Shown here in pieces: positions 8,234 through 16,556 of a DNA stretch of 64,000 bases; within the stretch, counting starts at the first letter, position 1, and the number at the start of each line of letters is the position of its first letter. The notes under the pieces are model-generated. The model was not told where the DNA came from and searched no databases. It worked only from the letters and a program-made list of their open reading frames with translations. Source of the stretch: Arthrobacter pascens (lineage in GTDB: Bacteria > Actinomycetota > Actinomycetes > Actinomycetales > Micrococcaceae); NCBI RefSeq assembly GCF_030815585.1, contig NZ_JAUSWY010000001.1, forward strand, positions 3,224,001-3,288,000, read 5' to 3'. The translations under genes and the position numbers were made by a program.

Positions 8234-9292
8234 CCTCAGCGCATTGTCCTGATCGGTGCTTCCGTCGCGTTCGTTCTCAGTTGGAGTTCCGGTTTTCTTG
8301 TAGCCAAGATCGGCACCGCCGGCGCCCCGGCGCTCACGGTAGTCTTCTGGCGCTTCCTCATTGTCGTGGTGATCCTGGCGCTCGCCCTCGCCGGAACCGC
8401 CCTCCGAGTAAGCATCACCCGTCGTCGGGCGGACGGCAGCGGTTCGAAAAACCACCCCGGGAGGCCCTTCCGCGGCTCAGTCATTCCCGGCGCGGACGTG
8501 CCGTCCTGGCGCTTCATCCGCCCCCATCTCGTCATCGGCTTCTTCGCCCAATTCGGCTACGTCGTACCTATCTACCTGGCCATCGCCGCCGGCGTCTCGT
8601 CGGGGACCACCGCGCTTATCGATGCCATCCAGCCCCTTGTCGTCGCCACCCTCGTCGGCCCGCTCCTCGGGCTCCGCGTCCGGGCCCTCCAATGGCTCGG
8701 CCTCGTGTTCGGCGCCAGTGGCGTCGCCCTGATCGTGGCTTCGGACGCATCCGCCGTCGCGTCTCCGGGCCCCGCTTATCTGCTCCCGCTCGTCGCCCTC
8801 GCGAGCCTCGTCGCGGCAACATTCCTGGAGCGCCGCACCTCGGCACGCCTGGGCGTCGTTGCCACCCTGTCCACGCATGCCGCCGTCACTCTCGTGGCGG
8901 TTGCCCTGCTCGCGTTCCTCACCGGAACCCTAGCCCCGCCGGCCACGCCGGAGTTCTGGATCTCCACCCTGGTGATCGCGATCGTCCCCACCCTCATCGC
9001 CTACGGCCTGTACTGGTTCCTCCTGCGCCGGATCGGCGTCACCACGCTCAATGCCCTCCTGTTCCTGGTCGCCCCGACCACCGCCGTCGCCGGGGCTCTC
9101 CTGTTCGGGGAACCGTTCACTCCGGGCACCCTCGCCGGCCTGATCCTCGGGTCCGCCGCCGTCGCGCTGGTCCTGTGGCCCGAGCGTTCCTCGACGCAAT
9201 CCCCCTGCGCTTCCGCCGCCGATTCGGTCGACGCCGATTTCCAGACAGGCGAAGCGCCCCTTCACCAGCACCTTGACGAAGCCAGTCGCTAG
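8213..9292 (+). CDS. DMT superfamily transporter (EamA type)
   Basis: 359-aa inner-membrane protein with about ten membrane spans arranged as two EamA repeats, for example FVLSWSSGFLVAKIGTAGAP with VVFWRFLIVVVIL in the first and IVPTLIAYGLYWFLLRRIG with AGALLFGEPFT in the second. Family members export amino acids or metabolites. A polar loop of ~40 residues (residues 65-105) separates spans 2 and 3. No Shine-Dalgarno is visible. A TATACT -10 box 7 nt before the ATG at 8213 suggests a leaderless transcript starting at that codon; an in-frame ATG at 8207 would be too close to the -10. Probably repressed by the divergent TetR protein. Confidence 0.85.
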   Translation: MSKQNGIPQRIVLIGASVAFVLSWSSGFLVAKIGTAGAPALTVVFWRFLIVVVILALALAGTALRVSITRRRADGSGSKNHPGRPFRGSVIPGADVPSWRFIRPHLVIGFFAQFGYVVPIYLAIAAGVSSGTTALIDAIQPLVVATLVGPLLGLRVRALQWLGLVFGASGVALIVASDASAVASPGPAYLLPLVALASLVAATFLERRTSARLGVVATLSTHAAVTLVAVALLAFLTGTLAPPATPEFWISTLVIAIVPTLIAYGLYWFLLRRIGVTTLNALLFLVAPTTAVAGALLFGEPFTPGTLAGLILGSAAVALVLWPERSSTQSPCASAADSVDADFQTGEAPLHQHLDEASR

Positions 9293-9299
9293 CGCCCGA

Positions 9300-10541
9300 C
9301 TACCGCACCGCGTTGCCTGCGTTCACGCGGCCATGCTGCCAGTAGGTGCCAGTGCCGGTAATTTTGTCTGCTGTTGATTCGACATATGCACGGACTGACG
9401 TGTGAGTGGCGCCAGGATGCGAGCTCCAGGCGAGCGCGGCAACGCCGGCCACAATTGCTGAGGACACTGAGGTGCCATTGCCGACGTCATAACCCTGGGA
9501 GCGGTTGTTCTGCGTACCCAGGACGAAGGGGTGGTTCGGGAAGGTCGAGTAGACATTGACACCAGGCGCTGCGATATCCACCCACGCGGCGCCGTAGGTC
9601 GAGAAGGATGCTTTGGCGTCAAAGTTGTCGGTAGCGGCGACGGCAATGACGTTGGGGTATCCGCCTGGGTAAATCTTGGTCTGGTTACCGCCGTTGCCTG
9701 CTGCGGCAACGAGCACAACACCCTTACTCCAGGCGTTATTGACGGCAGTTTCGAGAGTACGTGACGCGCGCACTCCGAGGCTCATGTTGATAACCTTCGC
9801 GCCATTACTGACCGACCAGTTGATACCTTCCGCAAGGCCCGAGCTGGATCCAACCCCGCTGTCGTTCAGAACTTTGCCGTCCAGGATGTTGCACCCCCTG
9901 CACGTACCAGCCACACCGTGAGTGTTGTCGGCGGTGGCGGCAACAGTGCCGGCCATGTGGGTGCCGTGGCCATAATTGTCGTCACCGGTTTCCCCATTAG
10001 TGAAGTTGGCTCGTGCAACAACCTTGGGGTTGATGTCGTCGTTGTCGTTTGCGACTCCTGAGTCGAGAACAGCGACTTTAATGCCGCTCCCGGTGGTGAC
10101 GTTCCACGCTTCGACGGCGTCCACATCAGCGTCCACTTTGCCGCTGGCTATGGTCAGCGTTCCGGCGGTGTTAGTAAAGGACTGACCGGTATTCTGTAGC
10201 GCGTACTGGCGAGGGAAGTACTGGTCATCTGTAGCGGCAGTAACCACCTCGTCCGGCTCGGCGTACTCAACAGCCGGGTTCCGGCTTAAGGCTTCGATGA
10301 GTTGAAGTTCCTTGCCGGCAGGCACCTTAATAAGATGAGCGCCAGTGCTGCCGATTCCAGGGCCCTCGCTGAGGCCATGCTGGCGAAGTACGCCCGCTGC
10401 CGCGCGATCGTCGCCGAACTTAACGATGACTTGCCCCGTGATGTGTGACTGCTCGGGCGCTGTGTTGCCCGGGGCGGCGAACGTGAGTGCCCCAACCCCC
10501 ATAATTGCTGCGGTGAATCCGGCGATCAGGAGTTTTTTCAT
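9300..10541 (-). CDS. Secreted S8 subtilisin-family serine protease
   Basis: 413 aa. A Sec signal peptide (MKKLLIAGFTAAIMGVGALT) is followed by an I9-type propeptide (VIVKFGDDRAAAGVLRQHG to NPAVEYAEPDEV). The mature S8 domain has the catalytic Asp in VAVLDSGVANDNDD, His in YGHGTHMAGTVAA, and Ser in NGTSVSSAIVAG, with the oxyanion Asn in VAAAGNGGN. It resembles thermitase-like extracellular proteases. A Cys-x-x-Cys (TCRGCN) may form a disulfide. AGGA lies 8 nt before the ATG. It probably degrades protein outside the cell. It ends 7 nt from the convergent DMT gene. Confidence 0.92.
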   Translation of the reverse strand: MKKLLIAGFTAAIMGVGALTFAAPGNTAPEQSHITGQVIVKFGDDRAAAGVLRQHGLSEGPGIGSTGAHLIKVPAGKELQLIEALSRNPAVEYAEPDEVVTAATDDQYFPRQYALQNTGQSFTNTAGTLTIASGKVDADVDAVEAWNVTTGSGIKVAVLDSGVANDNDDINPKVVARANFTNGETGDDNYGHGTHMAGTVAATADNTHGVAGTCRGCNILDGKVLNDSGVGSSSGLAEGINWSVSNGAKVINMSLGVRASRTLETAVNNAWSKGVVLVAAAGNGGNQTKIYPGGYPNVIAVAATDNFDAKASFSTYGAAWVDIAAPGVNVYSTFPNHPFVLGTQNNRSQGYDVGNGTSVSSAIVAGVAALAWSSHPGATHTSVRAYVESTADKITGTGTYWQHGRVNAGNAVR

Positions 10542-10663
10542 AGGGCTATCCTGCGCCTGCCTGCGCCGGCCGGATAGGGGGAAAGGCCCTAAAAAGTATC
10601 GGCGAGAGACGCACCCGCGGCAAGCGCCGCCGTCGTACTTCCAGAAAAGGACAGCAGAACCCG

Positions 10664-11212
10664 TCAGGGAGCGAGCAGTCCGTCAGCCACGATCGCAAGC
10701 ATCGGTGCGAGTGACTCGGCGGGAAGCTCGCTGTTATCTGCGACTGCAGCCATGCCGCCGACAAGCCGGCTGATTTGCATTGCCTCGACCCCGGGGCGCA
10801 GGGCCGAGTCCAACCCGTCAATCAGGCGCTGATTCGCATTGACGTACGTGGTGCACTTTGCTGCGAAGGGAGACCCGGGATCGCCCAAGGCAGCGGTGAT
10901 CCGCGCGGCGGCACCCTTGTGCTCTGTCAGCATGGCCGCATAGTCGGTCAGCCAGGTCAGCAGCTTCTCCCGCGCGGGGGCATCGAGCGCCAGCGCGCTG
11001 TCGACAGCGGCGTTGACCTTCCCCGCCCACGCCTCGAGGACCGCGTCGTACAGCGACTCCTTGGTCGGGAAGTGCCGGTACAGCGTGCCGGGGCCCACCT
11101 CGGCCCCCTTGGCGACCTCATCCATCGACACGGCGTCGAAGCCTTTGGCGCGGAAGAACGAACGGGCAACCTCCACGATCCGGTCGCGGTTGCGTTGGGC
11201 GTCAGCGCGCAC
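10664..11212 (-). CDS. TetR-family regulator of the adjacent MFS exporter
   Basis: 182 aa. The HTH is RIVEVARSFFRAKGFDAVSM plus GAEVGPGTLYRHFPTKESLY; the C-terminal domain is of the SbtR type (LTEHKGAAARITAALGD). The frame stays open further upstream, but the GTG at 11210-11212 is selected because GGAAGG precedes it by 7 nt and the HTH begins at the expected distance. It is divergent from a DHA2-type drug exporter with two palindromic sites between them, so it most likely represses the exporter and itself. Confidence 0.87.
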   Translation of the reverse strand: MRADAQRNRDRIVEVARSFFRAKGFDAVSMDEVAKGAEVGPGTLYRHFPTKESLYDAVLEAWAGKVNAAVDSALALDAPAREKLLTWLTDYAAMLTEHKGAAARITAALGDPGSPFAAKCTTYVNANQRLIDGLDSALRPGVEAMQISRLVGGMAAVADNSELPAESLAPMLAIVADGLLAP

Positions 11213-11241
11213 AGAAACACCTTCCAAAACATGGTTGCCAA

Positions 11242-11283
11242 ACGGAGAGTGTCTCCGTATAGTTCTAACCGGAGCATCTCTCC
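11242..11283. promoter_or_regulatory. Two palindromic operators between tetR-type gene and MFS exporter
   Basis: Site 1 is a perfect palindrome, ACGGAGA-GTG-TCTCCGT (11242-11258). Site 2 is GGAGC-ATC-TCTCC (11271-11283), a one-mismatch version of the same core. Centres are about 27 bp apart. They sit 30-71 bp from the regulator start and 44-85 bp from the exporter start, where a repressor would overlap both promoters. Confidence 0.65.
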
Positions 11284-11326
11284 TCTTAGTGTACGTCAGC
11301 CTTCGGCTAGAACAGGACACCAGATC

Positions 11327-12736
11327 ATGACATCCACAATCGCCACACAGGCGCCCGCCGGGATCGTGCCATCCGGCCGCCGCGCCGGCAGCATCGGCCT
11401 CTGGCTGGTCATGCTTGCCCAACTCATGCTTGTCCTCGACGCGACTGTCGTGAACGTCGCGCTCCCCCACATCGCCACAGACCTCGATTTCACCCGGGCC
11501 GAGCTCAGCTGGGTCCTGAACGGCTACGCCCTTGCCTTCGGCGGCCTCCTGCTGCTCGGCGGACGGATCGGGGACGTCTTCGGCCGTCGCCGCACGTTCC
11601 TGGTGGGCGTCGCAGTCTTCACGGTCTTCTCGCTGCTCGGCGGGCTGGCCACCTCACCCCTCCTCCTCGTCATCGCACGCGCACTCCAGGGCCTCGGTGC
11701 CGCGTTCGCCGCCCCGAGCGTGCTGGCGCTCATCACGACGAGCGCGCGGGACGACGGCGCGCGGAACCGGGCACTCGCACTGTTCTCCGCCGTCGCCTCG
11801 ATGGGCGGAGCGCTCGGGCTCATCCTCGGCGGCCTGCTCACCGACCTCACGAGCTGGCGGTGGACCCTCTTCATCAACGTGCCGATCGGCGTCGTCGTCC
11901 TCCTTGCCGTGCCCCGCCTCGTCGCCGAAACTCCCCGGAGACCCGGGCGCTTCGACGTTCTTGGAGCGGTGTCCGCAACGGGCGGCGCCGTCGCCATCGT
12001 GTGGGCCCTCATCCAGGCGGGCGACGACGGCTGGTCCAGTCCCCGCACGATCGGCGGGCTCGTGGTCGGCGCAGCGCTGATCACCGTGCTCGCCTTCACC
12101 GAGCGGAGGGTGGCCCATCCCCTGCTCCGCCCGCAGCTGCTCCGCAGCCCGAGCCGGGTGGCGGCGCTGGCGGCGATGGCGGCCACCTACGGCGGGATGC
12201 TGGCGATGTTCTTCCTCATGGTCCAGTACCTCGAAAACGATCTGCACCTCACGCCGCTGCTGACGGGGCTGGCGTTCCTGCCGATGCCCCTGAGCATCTT
12301 CGCGATGTCGCGGATCGTCCCGCGACTGGTCGAGCGTTTCGGGGCCGTCCGCCTGGTCATCGTCGGCGCCGCCCTTCGTGTGGTCGCCTTCCTGCCGCTC
12401 ACGCAACTGGGTCCGGACACCCCGTTCGTGATCGTCATGGCTGCCCTGCTCTTGACGGGAATCTCGGCCGGCATGACGTTCATGCCGCTCACGACGCTCG
12501 CGCTTCGAGACGTCGAACCCGAGCACGCAGGGTCGGCCTCCGGGCTTTTCCAGACCATGCAGCAACTTGGCGGCGCCGTCGGACTGGCCATCGTGGCTTC
12601 GACTTATGCGGCCTTCGCTGTCCCAGGCGACTTCCTGACCGGCGGACGGGCCGGGTTCTGGTCGGCGACCATCCTCTCCGCCCTCGCGCTGGCAGCCGTC
12701 ATCGGGCTGGTCATCAAGCCCCGGAAGGTGGCATGA
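11327..12736 (+). CDS. MFS drug/solute exporter, DHA2 (EmrB/QacA) type
   Basis: 469-aa, ~14-span membrane protein. Diagnostic motifs: LDATVVNVALPHIATDL in span 1 (motif D1 of the DHA2 group), GGRIGDVFGRRRTFLVG (motif A), and ALQGLGAAFAAPSVLALI with GALGLILGGLLTDLTSWRW (motif C region). Such proteins export drugs, dyes or toxic metabolites by proton antiport. ATG at 11327 is chosen since it follows an AGGA and fits the family N-terminus; the longer upstream frame crosses the operators. It is divergent from, and likely controlled by, the TetR regulator. A strong hairpin follows. Confidence 0.92.
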   Translation: MTSTIATQAPAGIVPSGRRAGSIGLWLVMLAQLMLVLDATVVNVALPHIATDLDFTRAELSWVLNGYALAFGGLLLLGGRIGDVFGRRRTFLVGVAVFTVFSLLGGLATSPLLLVIARALQGLGAAFAAPSVLALITTSARDDGARNRALALFSAVASMGGALGLILGGLLTDLTSWRWTLFINVPIGVVVLLAVPRLVAETPRRPGRFDVLGAVSATGGAVAIVWALIQAGDDGWSSPRTIGGLVVGAALITVLAFTERRVAHPLLRPQLLRSPSRVAALAAMAATYGGMLAMFFLMVQYLENDLHLTPLLTGLAFLPMPLSIFAMSRIVPRLVERFGAVRLVIVGAALRVVAFLPLTQLGPDTPFVIVMAALLLTGISAGMTFMPLTTLALRDVEPEHAGSASGLFQTMQQLGGAVGLAIVASTYAAFAVPGDFLTGGRAGFWSATILSALALAAVIGLVIKPRKVA

Positions 12737-12803
12737 GGGAACAATCGATTCCTTGTGGACGTGGACGCTCCGGGCAAGGTCAAAGATGCCATTGAATCTG
12801 CTC

Positions 12804-12835
12804 CAGGACGGGCTGGAATGTTCCGGCCCGTCCTG
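12804..12835. terminator. Bidirectional hairpin terminator
   Basis: CAGGACGGGC (12804-12813) pairs with GCCCGTCCTG (12826-12835), and GGAA/TTCC continue the stem inside, giving about 15 bp with one T-G pair and a 2-nt loop. It lies between the convergent MFS and SRPBCC genes. There is no strong U-tract. Confidence 0.65.
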
Positions 12836-12840
12836 CGTCC

Positions 12841-13401
12841 TCAATCCAGGGCTGACAGGAGGCCGTTCAGGCGGAGGCGGGTCGCTCCCCGGAGGTGCGG
12901 GAGATCGTGGCTTCCGTCTCCCGAGAGTTTGACGAATACAACTTGCTCCGTCCAACGTAACTGGGTGCCGTCCTGGGCTGCGTCGAATTCGATGGTCGCG
13001 AGCGAGGCCCACCTCAAGACATCGTCGACGACCGCCTCGTAGGTGTAGACGATTCTGCGAGCAGGGACAATGTCGATGTATCTGGACTGGTAACGAAGAG
13101 ATTCTGATGGCATGTCGCTGGAGGTGAAGACGCTCGTTGCCCTGTCTCCATGCCCTACACGGAAGTCGTGACCATACGAAGCGTCGCTGCCAGGAAGCTT
13201 GAACCATCGCCGCCAAATCGCAGTATCGGCAAAAGCCTGAAACGCCTTGTGTGGCGGTGCGGCGATGTAATGGGAGATCACGAACGTTTCGTGCCGGATC
13301 CCTAAATCAGGTCCAGCCGGCTCAGCGGAAGCCGCGGGCGTCAACCCACCATCTTCGGACCCGGGCTTTAGCTCTTCTGTGCGCTCCGGATTTTCCGACA
13401 T
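12841..13401 (-). CDS. SRPBCC (AHSA1/polyketide cyclase-like) protein
   Basis: 186 aa. After a ~35-residue polar N-terminal extension the START-like fold is visible: FVISHYIAAPPHKAFQAFAD, IWRRWFKLPG, FRVGHGDRATSVF, IVYTYEAVVDD and QLRWTEQVVFVKL. This family binds small hydrophobic ligands or acts as Hsp90-activator-like proteins; the ligand is unknown. Similar proteins in actinobacteria often sit with ArsR regulators, and an ArsR gene is found about 0.6 kb upstream on the same strand with a VOC gene between, so a loose cluster is possible. Confidence 0.75.
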   Translation of the reverse strand: MSENPERTEELKPGSEDGGLTPAASAEPAGPDLGIRHETFVISHYIAAPPHKAFQAFADTAIWRRWFKLPGSDASYGHDFRVGHGDRATSVFTSSDMPSESLRYQSRYIDIVPARRIVYTYEAVVDDVLRWASLATIEFDAAQDGTQLRWTEQVVFVKLSGDGSHDLPHLRGATRLRLNGLLSALD

Positions 13402-13545
13402 GCGTATCCTCCCCTTCTCGAGTAGCCGGCAGCTCGGTGCCTTTGCTGACTGTCAAGAGACAAGGATGCGAACGTGAACATTATTCCGGCCCGCCGGTAA
13501 CTGCCGTCATGCCACGACAGACGGACTACGCAACGCCTCCATCTC

Positions 13546-13959
13546 TCAATGGGCGTCGGCGTGGTTCTCGTCCGGCTTCATTTCGATGAGCTGAATGAGG
13601 TTGCCGCACGTGTCATCAAAGACGGCCACGAAAGCGGTGCCGATGTCAGTCGGTGGCTGCGTGAACACCACGCCCTTGCTGGTCAGCCGGGCGTGCTCCG
13701 CTTCGATGTCGTCGACGGCGAATTGAGCCAGCGGGATACCGTCTTCGGCTAGGGCATCCCGATACGGCTTCACAGCTGGGTGGCCCGCCGGCTCCAGCAA
13801 CAGCTCCGGACCGTCAGGCGATTCAGGCGACACGACGGTGAGCCAGAAGTCGTCACCGAGGGGGATGTCATGGCGCTTATTGAAGCCGAGCACCTCGGTG
13901 TAGAAGGCGAGGGCTGCTCGCTGGTCGTCGACGAACAAGCTCGTCAGGGCAATTTTCAT
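13546..13959 (-). CDS. VOC-family (glyoxalase/bleomycin resistance-like) protein
   Basis: 137 aa, one VOC module: LTSLFVDDQRAALAFYTEVL, then a middle strand LTVVSPESPDGPELLLEP, IPLAQFAVDDIEAEHARL, and FDDTCGNLIQLIEM. The start is the ATG at 13957-13959, which overlaps the ArsR stop as ATGA, so it is translationally coupled to the regulator. ArsR-VOC pairs are frequent in actinobacteria; the enzyme activity cannot be fixed from sequence. A 9-residue longer start exists but would run deep into the ArsR gene. Confidence 0.85.
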   Translation of the reverse strand: MKIALTSLFVDDQRAALAFYTEVLGFNKRHDIPLGDDFWLTVVSPESPDGPELLLEPAGHPAVKPYRDALAEDGIPLAQFAVDDIEAEHARLTSKGVVFTQPPTDIGTAFVAVFDDTCGNLIQLIEMKPDENHADAH

Positions 13960-14240
13960 TGTTCCGTCCGCTTTCTGGTGGGCCATCGTCCGGTGATTTC
14001 GGCGAGGGGCTCGGGGTTGAAGTAATGGAACTTGGAGCGTCCGCGTCGCTCCGTCTCGACGAGTCCCGCCGACTCAAGCACACCAAGGTGCTGCGAGATC
14101 GCTTGGCGAGTGAGGCTGAGGCCATGGCGCATCGCGAGCACAGAACAGATCTCAAACAGGGTCTGCCCGTCGCGCGCTGACAGTTCGTCAAGGACGAGGC
14201 GCCTCGTCTCATCGTCCAGAGCTCGGAACACATCGACCAT
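13956..14240 (-). CDS. ArsR-family winged-helix regulator
   Basis: 94 aa. HTH_20-type ArsR: MVDVFRALDDETRRLVLDEL, then RQAISQHLGVLESAGLVETE and GRSKFHYFNPEPLAEI. No cysteine pair typical of metal sensing is visible, so it is more likely the metal-independent subgroup that accompanies SRPBCC or VOC genes. The ATG at 14238-14240 lies 6 nt after a TATAGT -10 element, so the mRNA is probably leaderless. Its stop overlaps the VOC start, forming a two-gene operon. Confidence 0.87.
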   Translation of the reverse strand: MVDVFRALDDETRRLVLDELSARDGQTLFEICSVLAMRHGLSLTRQAISQHLGVLESAGLVETERRGRSKFHYFNPEPLAEITGRWPTRKRTEQ

Positions 14241-14246
14241 TGGATA

Positions 14247-14276
14247 ACTATAGGCAAGTAATGGCTTGCATATCAA
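14247..14276 (-). promoter_or_regulatory. Sigma-A-type promoter for a leaderless arsR mRNA
   Basis: On the minus strand TTGATA (14271-14276) is followed by an 18-nt spacer and TATAGT (14247-14252), then 6 nt to the ATG of the ArsR gene. Placement of the likely transcription start at the A of the ATG and the lack of a Shine-Dalgarno indicate leaderless translation, which is common in actinobacteria. Confidence 0.65.
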
Positions 14277-14311
14277 GGCCCGTTATCACGGCTGCCGCTG
14301 GACCCCGAGTC

Positions 14312-14608
14312 CTAGTCCTGGTCTTCCGGGGGCTGGCCCGAGCTGTCTTGTTCTCGTACGTCATCCTCATATGCGTATGGCCATTGGCGACGCACCGCTA
14401 CTTCGTCCCAACCAGCCTGCAACCGATTGTGCGCCCGATTTGCCAGTATTTCGAGAGACCGCACAATCTCCCGAGGCGGCAGCTCGGGCCTACCTGCAAA
14501 GTATCCGAGCAGCACGTTCACAGCCGTCGCTTCCTGCGGTGTCATTCGAGCCATAAGGCAACCGTAGAGCGCGAGGTCCGGGCTTAGGAAGGAGTCGCGG
14601 TACTTCAA
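14312..14608 (-). CDS. Small hypothetical protein
   Basis: Up to 98 aa; I do not recognise it. It is charged and helical (MTPQEATAVNVLLGYFAGRP, then REIVRSLEILANRAHNRLQA) with an acidic C-terminus. The longest frame starts at a TTG (14606-14608); an internal ATG at 14552-14554 (MARMTPQE) gives 80 aa. Neither has a clear Shine-Dalgarno. The composition looks coding, and the gene lies in the same direction as its neighbours. Confidence 0.5.
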   Translation of the reverse strand: MKYRDSFLSPDLALYGCLMARMTPQEATAVNVLLGYFAGRPELPPREIVRSLEILANRAHNRLQAGWDEVAVRRQWPYAYEDDVREQDSSGQPPEDQD

Positions 14609-14661
14609 CTTTCAGGATCCAGTTCCGAATGCCGCCGTGATCGGCGGCGCGTCCTGGAATC

Positions 14662-15897
14662 CTATGGTGTCTTGGACCACGTGTCGTGCATTCCGGCTTT
14701 TCGGTTGAGGTATCGCTGTTCGGGGATGCTGTCGGTGAGCCTGGCAGCCAAGCGGTAGGCGTTCTTGGCTGCAGCAGCGTCACCAGTCAGTTCGAGGAGG
14801 TGGGCGTGTGCGGCGTGGACGCGGTGGTTGCGTTGCTGGTCAGCCCTCTCGAGCAGTGGTGCGAGGGCGGCCATCCCGGCATCTGGCCCGTGTGCCATGC
14901 CGACGGCGATGGCAAGGTTAAGGGTCACCGTGGGCGAGGGCGCGAGCTGGTTGAGCATGCGGTACAGCATGGTGATCTGCAGCCAGTCGGTGGCCTCTGC
15001 GGTAGCGGCCTCGTCATGGATCGCAGCGATGGCTGCCTGAAGCTGGAACGGACCGACTGGTCCGCCAGGAAGGGCCTGCTCGATGAGCGTAGTTCCGCGC
15101 ACGATCATGTCGCGATGCCACCGGGTCCGGTCCTGTTCGGCGAGAGGCACCAAGTCACCGTGGGGGTCGGTGCGCGCGGGTGTACGCGCGTGAGTCAGGA
15201 GCATCAGGGCGAGGAGTCCACTGGTCTCAGTGTCCTCGGGGACCGAGCGGTGCAACCGCTCCGCGAGGCGGATCGCCTCATCGGCAAGGTCGACGTCGAC
15301 GAGACCCGCACCGCTGGATGCCGTATATCCCTCATTGAAGACGAGATACAGGACGTGGCGCACCACGTGCAGCCGGTCCGGCAGTTCTGCCCAGGTCGGG
15401 GATTCGAAGTTTGCTCCTGCCGTGCGAAGAGTCGCCTTGGCTCGGCTGATGCGCTGCGCCATCGTGGCCTCGGGGACGAGGAATCCGGCGGCGATCTGCG
15501 CCGTGGACAGCCCAGCGACGGCCCGCAGGGTGAGGGCGACCTGCGAGGCGTCGCTGAGTGCGGGGTGGGCGCACAGGAGCAGCAGCTGCAGTGTGTCATC
15601 GCCACGGGCCTCAAAAGCCGAACTGTCAGCCGATGCCACGTAACGGGCATCGGCCGGGGCTCGTGTCGCGGCATCGAGCTCGCGCTGGGTGCGGGCGGCA
15701 TGGCTGCGCTGCTGATCGATGAGCTTGCGCGAGGCGACACGGATGAGCCACCCGCGGGGGTCATCCGGCACACCTTGCGCCGGCCATTGTCCGGCGGCCG
15801 CTAGCAGCGCTTCCTGAACGGCGTCCTCACAGGCTTCGAAGTCGCCGCTGCGGCGCAGCAGTGCCGCGAGGATGTGTGGCGTCTCCGAACGCCACAC
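14662..15897 (-). CDS. ECF42-group RNA polymerase sigma factor with TPR-like C-terminal extension
   Basis: 411 aa, much longer than a basic ECF sigma (~180 aa). Region 2: DFEACEDAVQEALLAA and GWLIRVASRKLIDQQR. Region 4: LRAVAGLSTAQIAAGFLVPE and ISRAKATLR. The C-terminal ~210 residues are the helical extension of this group (HVVRHVLYLVFNEGYTASSG, then repeats such as LNLAIAVGMAHGPDAGMAAL). ECF42 factors are typically encoded beside a YCII/DGPF protein, as here, and lack an anti-sigma. The GTG at 15895-15897 is used as start because the conserved N-terminus (WRSETPHILAALLRR) begins there; GAGG lies close to it. Spacing to the YCII gene is 19 nt, so they form an operon. Confidence 0.87.
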   Translation of the reverse strand: MWRSETPHILAALLRRSGDFEACEDAVQEALLAAAGQWPAQGVPDDPRGWLIRVASRKLIDQQRSHAARTQRELDAATRAPADARYVASADSSAFEARGDDTLQLLLLCAHPALSDASQVALTLRAVAGLSTAQIAAGFLVPEATMAQRISRAKATLRTAGANFESPTWAELPDRLHVVRHVLYLVFNEGYTASSGAGLVDVDLADEAIRLAERLHRSVPEDTETSGLLALMLLTHARTPARTDPHGDLVPLAEQDRTRWHRDMIVRGTTLIEQALPGGPVGPFQLQAAIAAIHDEAATAEATDWLQITMLYRMLNQLAPSPTVTLNLAIAVGMAHGPDAGMAALAPLLERADQQRNHRVHAAHAHLLELTGDAAAAKNAYRLAARLTDSIPEQRYLNRKAGMHDTWSKTP

Positions 15898-15916
15898 ATC
15901 CTCTAGCGATCGGGGC

Positions 15917-16309
15917 TCACTGATCGTTGCCCCCGGGCCACATCGCGGGACGCAGCTCGATGGTCTCGCCAGGGCCGGAGAACGCGGCCGCGACCTCCTC
16001 GGCCCGCTCTCGGGTGGCAACGTCGATCATAAAGAACCCGGCGAACTGCTCCTTGGACTCTGCGTACGGCCCGTCGGTGGCGATTGGCTTGCCCGACTGC
16101 CACCGGTACAGCCTCGACGTCGCCGGGTCGGCCAGCGCTTCGCCGCCAAGGAGTTCCCCGTTGGCTTGCAACTGCGTGAGCAGCGCGTCGAACTCGGCAT
16201 TCATCTGCTCGCGCTGCTCCTTGGGCAGCGCCTGGTTCTCGGCGACGTAGTCACCTGTTGGGTGTCCCCATGGCTGGGGGTTGGAGTGGATAAGAATGAC
16301 GAACTTCAT
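15917..16309 (-). CDS. YCII/DGPF-family partner of the ECF42 sigma factor
   Basis: 130 aa. Typical YCII-related fold with the DGPF-type motif present as TDGPYAESKEQFAGFFMIDV, and an N-terminal MKFVILIHSNPQP strand. Proteins of this family are the conserved genomic neighbours and usual targets of ECF42 sigma factors; their biochemical role is unknown. The ATG at 16307-16309 is chosen because AAAGG precedes it. The gene lies directly upstream of the sigma gene and downstream of an ECF42-like promoter. Confidence 0.88.
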   Translation of the reverse strand: MKFVILIHSNPQPWGHPTGDYVAENQALPKEQREQMNAEFDALLTQLQANGELLGGEALADPATSRLYRWQSGKPIATDGPYAESKEQFAGFFMIDVATRERAEEVAAAFSGPGETIELRPAMWPGGNDQ

Positions 16310-16355
16310 GAGCTTGCGCCTTTCTGGAACGTGGCCATACGGCCTTGACACCTAA

Positions 16356-16387
16356 GATGTCGAGGCCGAGGTCCTGAGATCGACATC
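16356..16387. promoter_or_regulatory. Symmetric ECF42-type promoter
   Basis: GATGTCGA (16356-16363) and TCGACATC (16380-16387) are perfect inverted copies. On each strand this gives TGTCGA, a 17-nt spacer, and CGAC. The reported ECF42 consensus, as I recall it, is TGTCGA at -35 and CGA(T)C at -10. The minus-strand promoter would start transcription about 40 nt before the YCII gene; the plus-strand one faces the small membrane-protein gene at 16557. Confidence 0.65.
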
Positions 16388-16556
16388 GCCGAGCCTACTT
16401 TGTCGAAACAGCGGGCAGTAGACGTCTCGTTGCAGGTCGGGCATCCCGTCAGCCGTTCCGGCTTTCTCCTGGACTGCTGCCGGTGGCATGCACAATCACT
16501 ACCAAATCCTCTAGTACCACCTGATCCAAACGAGGGCCGGATAGGTAAAATGGATC

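Noticed and set aside
11654..13216. 520-codon minus-strand frame across the MFS gene
   Set aside because: Translation is Arg/Asp/Glu/His-rich with no family resemblance, and it runs antisense to a clear transporter and across its terminator.
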